Assembly: GCA_020746105.1 (NCBI GenBank)
Contig: CM036617.1
Span: 34,067,898-34,131,897 of the forward strand
DNA length: 64,000 nt
Source of the DNA: Trogon surrucura
Lineage: Eukaryota > Chordata > Aves > Trogoniformes > Trogonidae
Reading direction: 5' to 3'
Shown here: one piece after another, positions 1 through 11,217 of the stretch
Layout: each line of letters starts with the position of its first letter
How positions within the stretch are numbered: the first letter of the stretch is position 1
Made by a program: the position numbers and the translations under genes
The notes under the pieces: generated by a model
Database searches by the model: none
What the model saw: the letters and a program-made list of their open reading frames with translations, nothing else
What the model was told of the DNA's origin: nothing

Positions 1-1757
1 ATGTACTTCTTTGGTGTTAGGTTTCCTTACTTTACCAGATACACGCTCTAGACTGAGGACGTGTCATTTAGTTGGAGTTTTTATTCAGTCTGGGTTTGGG
101 GAGTCTGCCTCCTGCAGCATGGAAATAATTAGCGTCTGCACAAAGTTCATATCCAGATGTGAATCTTCCATGGGGGAAATCTGTGGCTGATTCAAGCTGG
201 AGTTTGTCTTATCTCTAGTTTCACTGCAAAGAAATTTTATCTTAAAACAGTACTCTCGCAGAGTCCTTCCAGTACCACTAATCCCCCGCTGCTATTACCA
301 AGGAAATATCAGAAAGTAACTGCTCCATGGAGATCTGAAGTGAGACTGTCATGCAAGAAGAACGTGAGAACTGCTGAGCAGACTGTATTTCCAGTTATCT
401 GAGAACAACTGTACGTCTACAAGTAGCTGAAAATCGCTATGCTAGTACGCTTCTTTCCCATCCTTCAGAAGATACATTTTGTACAGAGAGACCATAGTAC
501 AGACAGATAAAGAACAAACAAACCGTTTTCTTACCCTGCATGCAGAAGGAACTGTGTATGCAGCTTGAGAGGGAGGGGTAATGCTGGAAAAACTGTGATT
601 GAACTAGGTCTTCTTAAAAGAGATGAAAGAATGTCTATTTCTTATACAACAAGTGGCCAACTTCTGCGATTTATTCCTCCAAAAGGCTATGGGCACAGGT
701 ACTACCAGCTGGTTCAAGAAGTCATTACATAAATTCATGGACAACAGGTCCATAAAGAGACACTAAAAGGAGTAAGCAGTGTTTTACTCACCAAACTCCT
801 CTCACAGCATGTCTACCACCATCAACAAAGGCAGGATATGCGGTGAATTGGGCCATCAGTCTTGCCCCAGTAGTGCAAGCCTGATTTTCTTATGAACTGG
901 ATCTCCTCATCATCCCATCCATCCTGCTCATGACACCAGAGCCAAACCTACCTATCACAGGGGTAAAGAGGTTCTTTTTTGGGATTGGAATAGTCTAGAA
1001 AACTAGATTTAGCCTACGGTGAAATAGCTAATTTGGGTTGTTGGCAGAAGTGATACTATCTATGGATCTAGGTTAAGAGTACTTAGATCTACTAGTATTA
1101 TTGTCCAACGATGGTTGTAGAGGAAGGTTGGTGATTGCAAAACACAGCCTGGGAACACCTAGCTATTCCTCAAAACATGCTGGGGTTGGCATCTGAATTC
1201 CCCATTCACTGTTCCTGGAGAAAAAAGGAGGCACAGGCGCACAGCTTGTCTATTTTTTTTTCACTACATTTGGTAAGGGTTGGAAACGCAATATATTTTG
1301 CAGAACTCACAGCATCAAATAATTCTCATTAGCGTCATAAATAACATTGTTTCAAGCCTGAGAGGGATTTACAGACAAGAGCCAAAGACCCTTGAAATCA
1401 ATATGAATAATTTTGCTGCTCAAGCTGACTGCAAATTTCCAACAGCTGTCAGGGGCTGTGGGCTTTTATACCCCCTCTAGCCTCAAGGAGGCAAGACCAT
1501 CATAATTAGCTGCTAATTGAGAAGCCTGCATCTGAAAAGCACAATTTCAGAGAATAAAGAGCCAGAGAGACCCATTTCCAGAGCTAATTAGAATTAATTC
1601 ATAGCTATAAGTAGAAGGGCTCCCACAGTCCTGGGACTCTGTCTTGCCCTCTCCTGAAACATTAGTCTAAATACACACATACCAGTCATACAAGGCTCAG
1701 TGTGACTTGTGCAGCTTTTCTGCAATACAGCAACTGCACTCCTTGTTAAAAATCGGT

Positions 1758-1760
<3 letters not shown>
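1..1760. other. Unique non-coding stretch, no gene recognised
   Basis: Reading frames here are short and show no recognisable protein family. No CR1, LTR or tRNA-like sequence is visible. The last 250 bases (about 1500-1605) carry several TAATTA/TAATTG-type homeodomain cores within roughly 100 bases, which I list as a finding. I infer intergenic or intronic vertebrate DNA. Confidence 0.6.

Positions 1761-1802
<42 letters not shown>
1761..1802. repeat. Poly-T homopolymer, 42 nt
   Basis: An uninterrupted run of 42 T. If it is the tail of a minus-strand retrocopy, the body would lie to the right (1803 onward). No AATAAA-type signal is visible on the minus strand next to the tract and I could not find a flanking duplication. 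A simple expanded homopolymer is therefore the safer call. The exact length is uncertain in most sequencing technologies. Reading frames across it (poly-Lys or poly-Phe) are artefacts. Confidence 0.95.
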
Positions 1803-1804
<2 letters not shown>

Positions 1805-2040
1805 AGCCCTGGGCTATGTCTCCCTTCTGCAGCCTCTGGTACCTGCACTTAAGCAAGAAACCTTCTGCCCTCACTGCCTCTGGGGAGTATCAAGGCTGTA
1901 GTCCACATGATGACCTCCGGTACCATGGTCCTCAGCCAGGCTTGCAGTGAGTGATATGGGTAAAAGGATCCAGTGAGAGGCACCCTCTCAGGCTTGTTAG
2001 GACGCAATCAGTCAGAGGCCTCAGAATAAGGAGGATGAGC
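1803..2040. other. Short unique spacer
   Basis: Unique sequence between the poly-T and the solo LTR. Its last six bases, ATGAGC, are repeated immediately after the LTR and look like the target-site duplication. Confidence 0.5.
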
Positions 2041-2520
2041 TTGTTCAGTACCCTTGTAAAAGAACATAAAACAAAGACAAATTAACAAGGACACTAGTGA
2101 TAAGGGCAGCTAGCAAGGAACATCTGGTGACAAACTCCCTTGTGTAATTTGATAACAAAACTTCTTGCAAAAAAGTGCTGAGAACAACTAGTTTTGGGAC
2201 GAAGGTAAAAAGTTCATCGTGAGGAAGACATACGGCCTTCATCCCTGAAGACCCCTGCCCAAGACCACCCAAAGGCACCACGCAAGCGTCAAGAGGAGTT
2301 GCTGCTGACCACCGGAACTGAGTGCCTTTTTCAGAATAGCTCACGAATATGTACAGGCATCTAATGAATATGTAACTTTCACTGCATATAACCAAGGTAA
2401 CTGCGTGGTTCAGGTGTACACGTTTTTCGGAGGAAGGTATTTCCCCCGTGCACCCGGCGCTGATTAAAACATACCTACTTTATAACCTTCTGGGTTATAG
2501 AGTCTTTATTCCGCGTGTCA
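2041..2520 (+). mobile_element. Solo LTR of an avian endogenous retrovirus (probable)
   Basis: About 480 bases flanked by the direct repeat ATGAGC (2035-2040 and 2520-2525; 5 or 6 bp depending on where the element edge is drawn). The right edge ends in TGTCA, giving the CA end expected of an LTR; the left edge reads TTGTT rather than a clean TG, so the edge may be mutated or off by a base. Inside, in plus orientation, there is a TATA-like GCATATAAC near 2384, an ATTAAA polyadenylation signal at 2463-2468, and a short stem (TATAACC / GGTTATA, 2481-2487 with 2493-2499) just downstream, as in an R/U5 region. No gag, pol or env sequence lies beside it, so LTR-LTR recombination has probably left a solo LTR. 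A 6-bp duplication would suit an ERVK-like family and a 5-bp one an ERVL-like family; I cannot choose between them. Confidence 0.6.
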
Positions 2521-5500
2521 TGAGCATCCAAGCTGCTTTGCTACCTGCTTTTCCTTCCCAGCCTTGGTACTTTTTTCTACTACTGCCAGAACAGAACTTT
2601 TAAAGAACAAAAAGGTCTGCAAACCCAGGCCACACTGTTGGACCCTCCTGAAGACGGCTCAGGCGGAACTAACTTCAGCCACCTCCATGAGATGCTGGAG
2701 TCCATTTTTTGTTTTCCGGCAACAGCAGCTGTTTTCCTGTCTGAACTGGAGCTCTACCAGAGTCTCCAGAAGACCTTCAGGTGGTAAGGACACAGGCTGC
2801 AGTTTCCAGTCTTCATGTGGTCTCTTAAGATCTCTGAAGAGCTAATTTTATACTTTAAGGCCTAAATTTAAAAAAAAAATAATATGTACAGTAAACATCC
2901 CAGTAGCAGGTTAAAGTACACTATTCATATCTTATTTGAGATCACCATGTCTTTCTCATTTGTATTTAGGTAACCACTCATCAGTCCTAACACCTCTCAT
3001 TGCCTGAGGACTGAGTCAATGCAAGGGCACTCCAGCAGGAAAATGAACCAGACCCGTTCTCTTGTGACAGCCAACATTTTAAAAACACCTCTGTTTTTGT
3101 TGTCCAATATAAGGTGCTTTTAAAATTAGTTTGATGGTTTTAGAAGGTGTTGAACACCTGTCTTTGGAAGACTGCAATTACTACAAGCTGCTTCAAGCTT
3201 AGGACCCAAAAAAGAGCAAGACGATAATTGATTTGGAGAAATGCGGGATAACACATTTTCATCAGTGATGATCTTGTTACAGAAGAGGTGGCCTGGTGAA
3301 TTCTGCTATGCTGGTTTCCCTATGTAAGGATATCTACCAAACCTTAGAAACCTCACAGTTTATTTTTTGGTGTCGGAAGCTGATGCTCCTAAAGCAAACA
3401 AGTGGCTTAATTTGCACGAAAGAGAAGTCTGTACTGCTCAGTAGTTGTGAGGTGCGTCATTTTTGGGTCCAAATATAGATGCTCTTTTATATCTTTAGTT
3501 ATCCACAACTGAAAATCTGGCATGTGATACCTCTGTGAGAATGTACTGGAGTACATGTGAACACCACAGTGCTGAAGTCGAGAGACTGAGCTCCTTGAGT
3601 ACCTTTAGATTTCCTGTTGAAGGAGGCTGATTTTCTAAAAAAAGATTTTTGCAAAGGATTTTCTGCCCACAGGTACTCATCCGGACCATTAAATTGCAAG
3701 AACAATCTTTCAGTTCTTTTCTGTGTGGCTCAGATGTCCTCCCTTCTGTGCGGTGTATCTCGTACGCTATTACACAATTCCCATATGCTCATTTCGGTGA
3801 GGGATGGTATCTACTGCTGCCATAAATGACGCCAACTGCCTCACCTTACCTTCACAGCCCACTGTGGAGAGGGGAATCCAGCTGCCACAGTCTCTGCCCG
3901 CACTGAGGCTTCAGCTAGAACCAAACCCAACTCTAACTCTTCTCCCTTTCCCCTGCCTCCAGGGTCCTGAGTCCCCTTCTGCACAGGAGCTTCAGCCTGA
4001 GCTCTAGGACTTCACACTTCTGTGTGACCAAGAGGACCAGATCTGCCTTCTCAAACTTCCCCATTGCTTAGAGTCGTGTTTTGCTAGAAGACTACTAAAG
4101 GTTTAGGGATAGCTTCATCTTCAGGTGGTGCATGCTAGGTAAAAGCAACTTGGCAGGCAGAAAGCTGGTTCGTACAAGGTTGCCAAACACAGTAATGCTT
4201 CTCCCTTATGAGGCAAAATAACATTTCACCCTCCTATTCACACAGCCATCCCTTCTATCCTGCCACCCCATGTTGCTGTGGACAATCTGCAACCCATTTC
4301 TTCTGACCTGGCTTGTGCTGCTACAAACCCAGGTGCTCCTCACGACAGGGGCTTCCCATCACTTTCTGGGAGGCTTCCACCAATTTCCTTCACTAAACAT
4401 TTGGATTCCCTGGGCGGTCTTCAGGAACTTCACATTGCTCCAGCCCTTCAGGCAAACAGGGATGAGATGGCTCGACAAGGTCCCAAGTACTTCACTCTCG
4501 TCCAGCACCAGAATTTCCTTCCCCTTTACACATCCAATTCCTGCTGTATTGCCTGCAGTCCTACCTCCAGCTGCTGCTTGAAACACTGAGAAGCAGTCAC
4601 AGTGGGACTCGTGGTTTTCTGTTAGGTCCCCCATGGCTCATGTTTACTGGATTTGTTTGCATCTGCAGCAGCTCGCGTTTCTTATGTTGGGTCAGCAGAG
4701 CTGGGTAAGGTTGTATAGAAGTCTAATTTTAAAGACTTTTAAAGCTATTTTTATTTAACATCTCACTGACCTAGCCTGTTAGAAGAGCAATCCGATGACT
4801 CCAGAGCCAACTGCTTATCGGACATTGTCCTCCTCCTGACCTTAGGTCTCTTCCTCTTGAAGGCATGAAGCATGGTATCAGATGAAAACTCTTTCCATGG
4901 GTTGTAAAAGATTCTTTAACACCTTTTTCCCCTACCCCTCATTTTATGCAAAAATGAACTGACTGATTGGGGTTAGAAGTGGAACCAGAGATACCGAAAT
5001 ACCATTACGATGGTGCTGGGACTGCTCTATACCTAAGTGATACCATATGTTGGCCTGCTTCTACCAGCGTTTACTGTGTGACTACATCAGCTCAGTAGGG
5101 AACTATCTGGAAAAACAGTCAGGGTGGAAGAGAATAGCTGAAGAGAGCCTCTCCAAGCAAATGCTGAAAGAGCTGCTAAGGGGCAATGCCAGAACCATCG
5201 TCTTTGATGACTTCATTTCCAAAGCAGCCAACTTGCAGAATTGGTTATGACCAGTAAAGGAAGAAGATTGTTCCCAAATGCACTCAGGAGATGTCTTTGC
5301 TCCTCGTTACTCGGTCTGTATATAATGATGATCATTAGTCCTGGGGATGGTGCCCAGCCAGAATGCCAAATACCACTTTGGCATGACATTGCACGACAGG
5401 GGAGTGTGATCTGCAACAGGAGAGAAACTGAAAGTTGTGAAGTGGCTCCAAGCTCTATATCTAACCCCCACCTGTCATATTAAGAAGTGCCCATGGATTT

Positions 5501-7029
5501 CAATGCTTTCATGATCCTACTTTCTGTAGGACAGTCAGGAGCAGTCATGGACAGATTTCAGGTCTGAAAAAATAAAGGTGACAATGACAAAACTCTCATT
5601 GCCAGCTGTGGACATAGGCTTAACAATCAGCAGGCCACACTTTGGTCTGTTGTGAAGGGGAACAAACCCCATAAAGTCGTTATAGTCACACACATTGTGA
5701 AGCATGGCTGGTACCTCATTTATATCTCATAATTACTGTAATTATAAAATCTCAACTTTAAACAGGACTTTTCTTGCACTGTTCCCTAAACATTTCTTTA
5801 TGAAATCTGTCATTTAATCCCATTATGATGCTCAAAATGTTCTAGAATCTGGAAGATATTTGATTCAATCCCACAGCTGCTGTCCCAACAAACTTGTAAG
5901 TAAAACAAAGATTCTGTGAATGAAGATCTCAAGCAGTTGTGGGGACGATTAAGGATTAGCAAAGGATGATTCTGCCATTGTTTCCTTAATTGATAAAAGG
6001 CAGACCACTGTTAATTTGAATAATGCTGTTACCACACAAGCCTCAAGCAACTTAACAGAAGATCCTGTGTAATCGGGAAGAACTGCTTCTGAACACTGAA
6101 CATGTTCCTGTGAAGTTACTCCACTCCAAGTGCTTAAAAACAATGAGTAAAATGAGTGAGGTAGTATCTTTGCTTCCTCTTTTTAATTGATGAAATTGCT
6201 GTCAGATGAATCCATCTCATTTTTCTCTGAAAACTGCCTTTACTGAGCTGCGTCTCTCCTGCGCCTGAGCCCCTTCCTGGCCTTACCACAGCCCCACATT
6301 GATGCTACTTCACTCTTGCCTGGTCAGTCACTCCTCCTCTCCCCAGCTCAGAAGAGCTGAAGAAAATACAAAAGCAGCTTTATGTGATCGTCTTCCCACA
6401 GCAGCCTTCCATCCAAAGCCTGTTCATCACCAGAACTTGGCATCAGGCAGATTCATGTTTATAGCAGCAAAAGCAGCCAAGCATTTTGGGTGAGATTGCA
6501 AAGAACTCAAGAGGGCTTTACGAGGTGTACTTAATACACCTATATTTACTCTGAACATTGGCTCTTCTGTTGAATGTCTCTGCATATTTAGAAGGAATTC
6601 AAAAGAAAACACGCAAAAGGGAGCAGCATACTTTGATGTGTGAGTGTCATCCTAATTCAGACTTTGTGTCTTAGAAGACAAAAAGAAGGTGCCTGGCAAC
6701 TTGGAACAGGCCTTAGTAAATTCAAAGGGGATTTAAACAAGGGATTTAAAAGCAGCTCATCTCTGCAAGGTATCTGAGCAAATCTTAACACAAACCTTAC
6801 TAATGTGGCCTTTCAGGATCGCCCAAGGTGAACCAATCGTAGACCCCCAAAGCCTCTCATGGGATTGTGGTGGGATCACGTGTGCAACACGCTCTGGACA
6901 GGGCTGGTCCCACATGAGCTTCAACCACGTGCTGTCATGCAAGCATCTGGTGAGGGACAGTCCAGTGGCTGTTGGTTTAGAGCTGTAGCAGTATCTGTCT
7001 GTTTGGTGGGCACTGGTCTCAGGTGAGGG
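2521..7029. other. Unique non-coding stretch, no gene recognised
   Basis: About 4.5 kb with no recognisable repeat family or protein. Open frames up to about 103 codons occur (around 4270-4590, overlapping in two frames) but have biased, low-complexity residues and no family resemblance. An AT-rich palindrome sits at 5729-5745. Confidence 0.55.
5729..5745. repeat. Short AT-rich palindrome ATAATTAC-T-GTAATTAT
   Basis: Two perfect 8-base arms separated by one base, in an AT-rich context. Each arm carries a TAATTA core of the kind bound by homeodomain proteins. Function is inferred only from motif resemblance. Confidence 0.6.
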
Positions 7030-7357
7030 AGAAGGATGGAGCCAGGCTCCAATGACAGGACAAGGAGCAAAGGACACAAGCTGGAACATAGGAGGTTCCA
7101 TAAAAATATTAGAAAAACTTTTTTCACTGTGAGGGTGACAGAGCACTGGCACAGGCTGCCCAGGGAGGTTGTGGAGTCTACTTCTCTGGAGACATTCAAA
7201 ACCCGCCTGGACGCGTTCCTGTGTGACCTACTGCAGGTGATCCTGCTCTGGCAGGGGGGTTGGACTAGATGATCTTTTGTAGTCCCTTCCAACACCTAAC
7301 ATTCTGTGATTCTGTGATTCTGTGATTCTGTGGTTCTGTGGTTCTGTGATTCTGTGA
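7030..7357 (+). mobile_element. CR1 LINE, 3' fragment (ATTCTGTG-tail subfamily)
   Basis: Sense-strand 3' end of a CR1 non-LTR retrotransposon. It starts near the codons for the segment that reads EDGAR in the better-preserved copy at 23.1 kb, with a short deletion that joins the lysine/arginine-rich stretch NDRTRSKGHKLEHRRFH. It continues through [12 protein letters not shown] to a stop after FLCDLL, in the same frame as the related copy at 23.1 kb. The 3' untranslated part has GGACTAGATGATCTTTTG and ends in about seven copies of the octamer GATTCTGT (7308-7357). It is strongly 5' truncated, as is usual for CR1. It shares subfamily features with the copies at 23.1 kb and 28.9 kb. Confidence 0.95.
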
Positions 7358-10300
7358 AGGAGAAACCATCTACTCAGTGAAGAGCGAGAGACACCAAAAT
7401 GCTTAGGAGGCTGTACTGTTCCATGTATGATACCATAGCAAGTTAGACACTGCACTGAGTCAACTCCTGTGAAGCACGCTCATGTCCCCAGTCCCATCAT
7501 GTAACTATTTGTGTCTCTAGACACCAAATTTGCCTTAATATCATTGTATGAACCCAAGAGCATATCATGCACAGTTTAAATTGCCTTTTGGGGAAAGGCT
7601 CCAGGGAAGTTTTGGTCCCTGCATGTCAGATGAAAAATTATATCAATTGTTCTCTTTTTCTCCCTCCCAAAAAGCAAGTGTTCAAACAAATCATCCAGAG
7701 GCAAAGGCTGTGATTTTCCTTGCATTCTTCTAGCTAGAACCTGCTGTCCTTTCCCTCATGTCATTCAGGAGAAAAAAAAAAAAAAGTGCTTTGCTTCTGG
7801 TTGTTTGGCAACTGCTCAGGAGTCTGCCTGAGAAGTGAAGAGCGATGTGCTGGGGAAATCTGACTCCCAGTACCACAAGGACCTGCAAGTAAAAAAAACC
7901 CAGAACTGCTGAATATATAGAGGAGCAAACCAGTTGCTGATGGTCCCCTACAACTCCAAGGCCTGCTTTTGATATCCTATAAGCAGACAGCATGCGTAGT
8001 TGAGTGAAATTAAGAAAGGGAAGTGACAGACCTTGAAATCAGGGAGTTTTTATCAAGACGTACTTTTTCGTAGCTCCCCAGGAGAAGAGCAAAAGCCCCG
8101 TGACTTCAAAAATTCAAAACTGGACAATACAAAGCTCCAGTGGATGAAAGAGAGTCAATAAATGAAAGAGAGTCAATAATCCTGCTTGGAGATGTGGTGA
8201 ACTGTTGGCCTCATGTCATGTGTCTTTTCCATTCCCCACTTCTGTGACACTAAAAAAAAGTCTGACCCGATCGAGGGATTACACAAAGAATGCATTTCAA
8301 CAAAGGGAAACGCATGGCCTTTCTACTCAACCTCCAGCAGCATTCAGGACCAGAAGAGGGGTTGGTCTGAATAGTCAGGATTACATGCCTGGCTGTGTCT
8401 AGCAAATGCTGTGTGGGTTGAGAGGAAAAAGACATGTAGCCTCTCATTAGAATATTTTCTCTGTGTTCTCCCATAAGCCAGGTGTCAAATGGAGACAGTG
8501 ACAGTCATTGAAACCATTCCTGCTTAACAGCATGTCTGAGACGTTATTTCTTGCTGTGTCTGTGTAAGAATGGGCTAGTCCCAAGCACAGCTCAGCAATT
8601 AGGGTATTAATAGTCCTATTACTCCTCACCATCTAGTTTGCTTTAAAATTCATAGTGCAGTTAGCCGAGGTTTGTTCATAACAGGAAAAGTACAGAGATG
8701 CAGGAAGACTGAGTCAGAACAGAGCTTTGAAATGCATCAAGCAACCATTTAATTAAAGAAGGGAGCTCTAATATTGTGTTCCAAATGATTACTTATTTAT
8801 ATACTCCTCAAATAGTGCTATTTTTAAACCAGGTTTTGAAAGGAACACAATTTGTATTTTCACATGCAGACAGTCTTAAAGCTAAATGAGCTACCAGCAC
8901 AGCACTGACCTAGAGGAGTAGGAAAACAAAAATCTTATGTCAGACCTTCTGGTTCTTCTGCTGCCTCATGGCACCATGAGTCCTAGAGATCAAAATAGGC
9001 ACCTCAATTTACACAAGTTTGCCAGTTTTGCTTCTGCAGCAGCTCATTGCCTAGTGTCGTCATGATGTGGGTTTGGGGGTGCCTGGAGGCAGATGCCCAT
9101 ATGCCCAAGGACATGGACAAGAAGAAATGTCAACATTTCCAGGGCAGGGAGTGTTGTGCCTCATGATGAGAAAAAAAGGTTTTTGAGCTTCTAAATTGTG
9201 GACTTCCATGGGGTCAGGTGCAGACAGAGCTTTCATCTTACATTACTGAAACTAAACTGAAGGCAAATGCTGCATCCAAGTGATGTGCTTCATCCTTCAC
9301 TTATCTGATATTTGCCGAATGCACCAGTGTGGAGTGTGAAGTTCAGCAAGGCACTATCTTATGCCCATTTTTCACTGGTCTGAATAATCACACAAGATGC
9401 AAAGAAGCAAAATACTGGTTCCAACAGATGTTTGGAAACTTCAGTTTTTCTAAGGAGTGGAGCTAAGAAGGGCCTGTGGGGAAAGGAATGAATGTTTGCT
9501 GAGTTCCCAAATAAATCTGAGCTCAGCTTGAGAGACTGAAAGCCCAGTGGCTTCTTCCAGTTCCTTCCCTAACAAAGGGCTGGACCCAAGTGCACTGAGT
9601 CAAAGAGAGAGACTCTCATTGACATCAAAGGACATTGAATTGGACCCGATGAAGGGCAGTCTCAGCCAGGGACCAACAGAAATAATAGCCTGTGATGTAC
9701 GTGACCAACTGCCACTAACCAACTGTTTGGATTCCAGGCATTAAACACTGCAAACTGAACTCACAAACAATTCATGAAAAAGTGCCAAAAAAATTCAAAG
9801 AAAAATATGTAAGGAAACTGCAATGTTCTTGTGGGTATTCTGTGAGCAGAAAAATATGTTATATTTGTGGAATAAATTAGCCCCTGAGAAGTGTTCTCTC
9901 AGCCTGGAGTTGTGTGCAGTCAGGTCAGCTAATCGAACTAAAGCTTCTTTTCTCTTGCCAAAGGAAGTGGATAAGTTCAGAGGCATGGATGAAATGAGTT
10001 TGGATTTGCTTTTAAAATGTGAGTCGCCATTTATATCTTGTTTCAGTAGTCCTCATCCTTTGCATGACCGTTTTTGCTGCTATCTAAAGGCTTCAGTTTA
10101 TTCTCTCACAAATGCTGACAAACTTTGGTCTGGCATTTATCCATATCAGACACTGCAAAACTCATCCAGTCCCTTATCTCGTTCTGATTAGATTGCCATA
10201 ACGCCCTGCTGTGAGGTTCACCGTGGTGGCTGCTTCCTCTGTCAAGCAATGCCACCGCTGTGAGAACATCACGCGGGGGGGAGGAAATCCGGTGCATTTT

Positions 10301-10612
10301 ATTGTGACCGCATCATGCCTTTTGCTGGCTAGAAACAAAAAAGAATTGACTAAAAATGGGAATATCTGCAACTGGGATCCAGATCAATTGGGAAATGGAG
10401 TAACACCAACAGCAGGCACCTCTCCAGTGTGGCGAGCAATAGCTGTGCAGAGGCAGCACAGGTAGAGGAAGGAGTGTCAGGCTCAACCTTCAATCACATT
10501 TGGTCCTCTCTAGACAAACATGTTAGGGCTGCTTGGGGACTAGTCAGTGCTTCATTTTTTGGGCTGTCTCAGGGAACCAAAAACGGAAGACTTAAATGGG
10601 TCCTCGCTTCTG
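7358..10612. other. Unique non-coding stretch, no gene recognised
   Basis: No gene or repeat family recognised. It contains a 14-nt poly-A (7772-7785) and a short tandem duplication (8144-8178). Short open frames (for example 9823-10191, 122 codons) show no recognisable protein features. Confidence 0.55.
8144..8178. repeat. 18-bp tandem duplication, two copies
   Basis: The 17-mer ATGAAAGAGAGTCAATA occurs at 8144-8160 and again at 8162-8178 with no mismatch, giving an 18-bp period. Perfect identity suggests a fairly recent slippage duplication. Confidence 0.9.
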
Positions 10613-11217
10613 GTTGAACATGAGCCAGCAGTGTGCCCATCCTGGCCTGTGTCAGGAACAGTGTGGCCAGCAGGAGCAGGGATGTAATTCTGCCCCTGTG
10701 CTCAGCACTGGGGAGGCCTCACCTCGAGTGCTGTGTGCAGGTCTGGGCCCCTCACTGCAAGAAAGACACTGAGGTGCTGGAGCGGGTCCAGAGGAGAGCA
10801 ACGAGGCTGGGGAAGGGACTGGAGGGAAAGTCCTGTGAGGAGAGGCTGAGGGAGCTGGGGGTGTTTAACCTGGAGGAGAGGAGACTCAGGGGGTACCTTA
10901 TCACTCTCTACAACTGCCTGAAGGGAAGTTGTAGTCAGGCTCTTCTCCCAGTGACAAGACTAGTGACAGGACAAGAGGACAGGGCCTGAAACTGTGTCAG
11001 GGGAGGTTTAGGTTGGATCTCAGGAAGCACTTCCTCAAAGAGAGTGTGTTCAGGCATTGGAATGCACTGCCCAGGGAAGTGGTGGGGTCACTGTCCCTGG
11101 AGGTGTTAAAGGAGAGTCTGGATGTGGCACTTAGCTGATGTGGTGGTGTTGGGCCATAGGCTAGACTTGATGATCTCAGAGGTCTTTTTCAGCCTCAACA
11201 ATTCTGTGATTCTGTGA
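10613..11217 (+). mobile_element. CR1 LINE, 3' fragment (GC-rich subfamily) with ORF2 C-terminus
   Basis: About 605 bases of sense-strand CR1. An open frame at 10633-10989 encodes the C-terminal part of CR1 ORF2, downstream of the reverse-transcriptase catalytic core. It shows the characteristic [26 protein letters not shown] and ERRLRGYLI blocks. The frame stops early after QEDRA, and the following HWN-type and REVV-type codons lie in another frame, so the copy is dead. A segment of about 23 bases present in related CR1s (between 'QQCA' and 'ILAC') is missing near 10633. The 3' end is CAATTCTGTGATTCTGTGAG, with a shorter tail than the copy at 7 kb. Higher GC and a different 3' region indicate another CR1 subfamily. 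Confidence 0.95.

Noticed and set aside
1594..1901. Poly-Lys and poly-Phe frames
   Set aside because: Caused by the 42-nt poly-T.
3580..3610. L2-like TGAGCTCCTTGAG
   Set aside because: A 13-base match without neighbouring L2 sequence is not enough.
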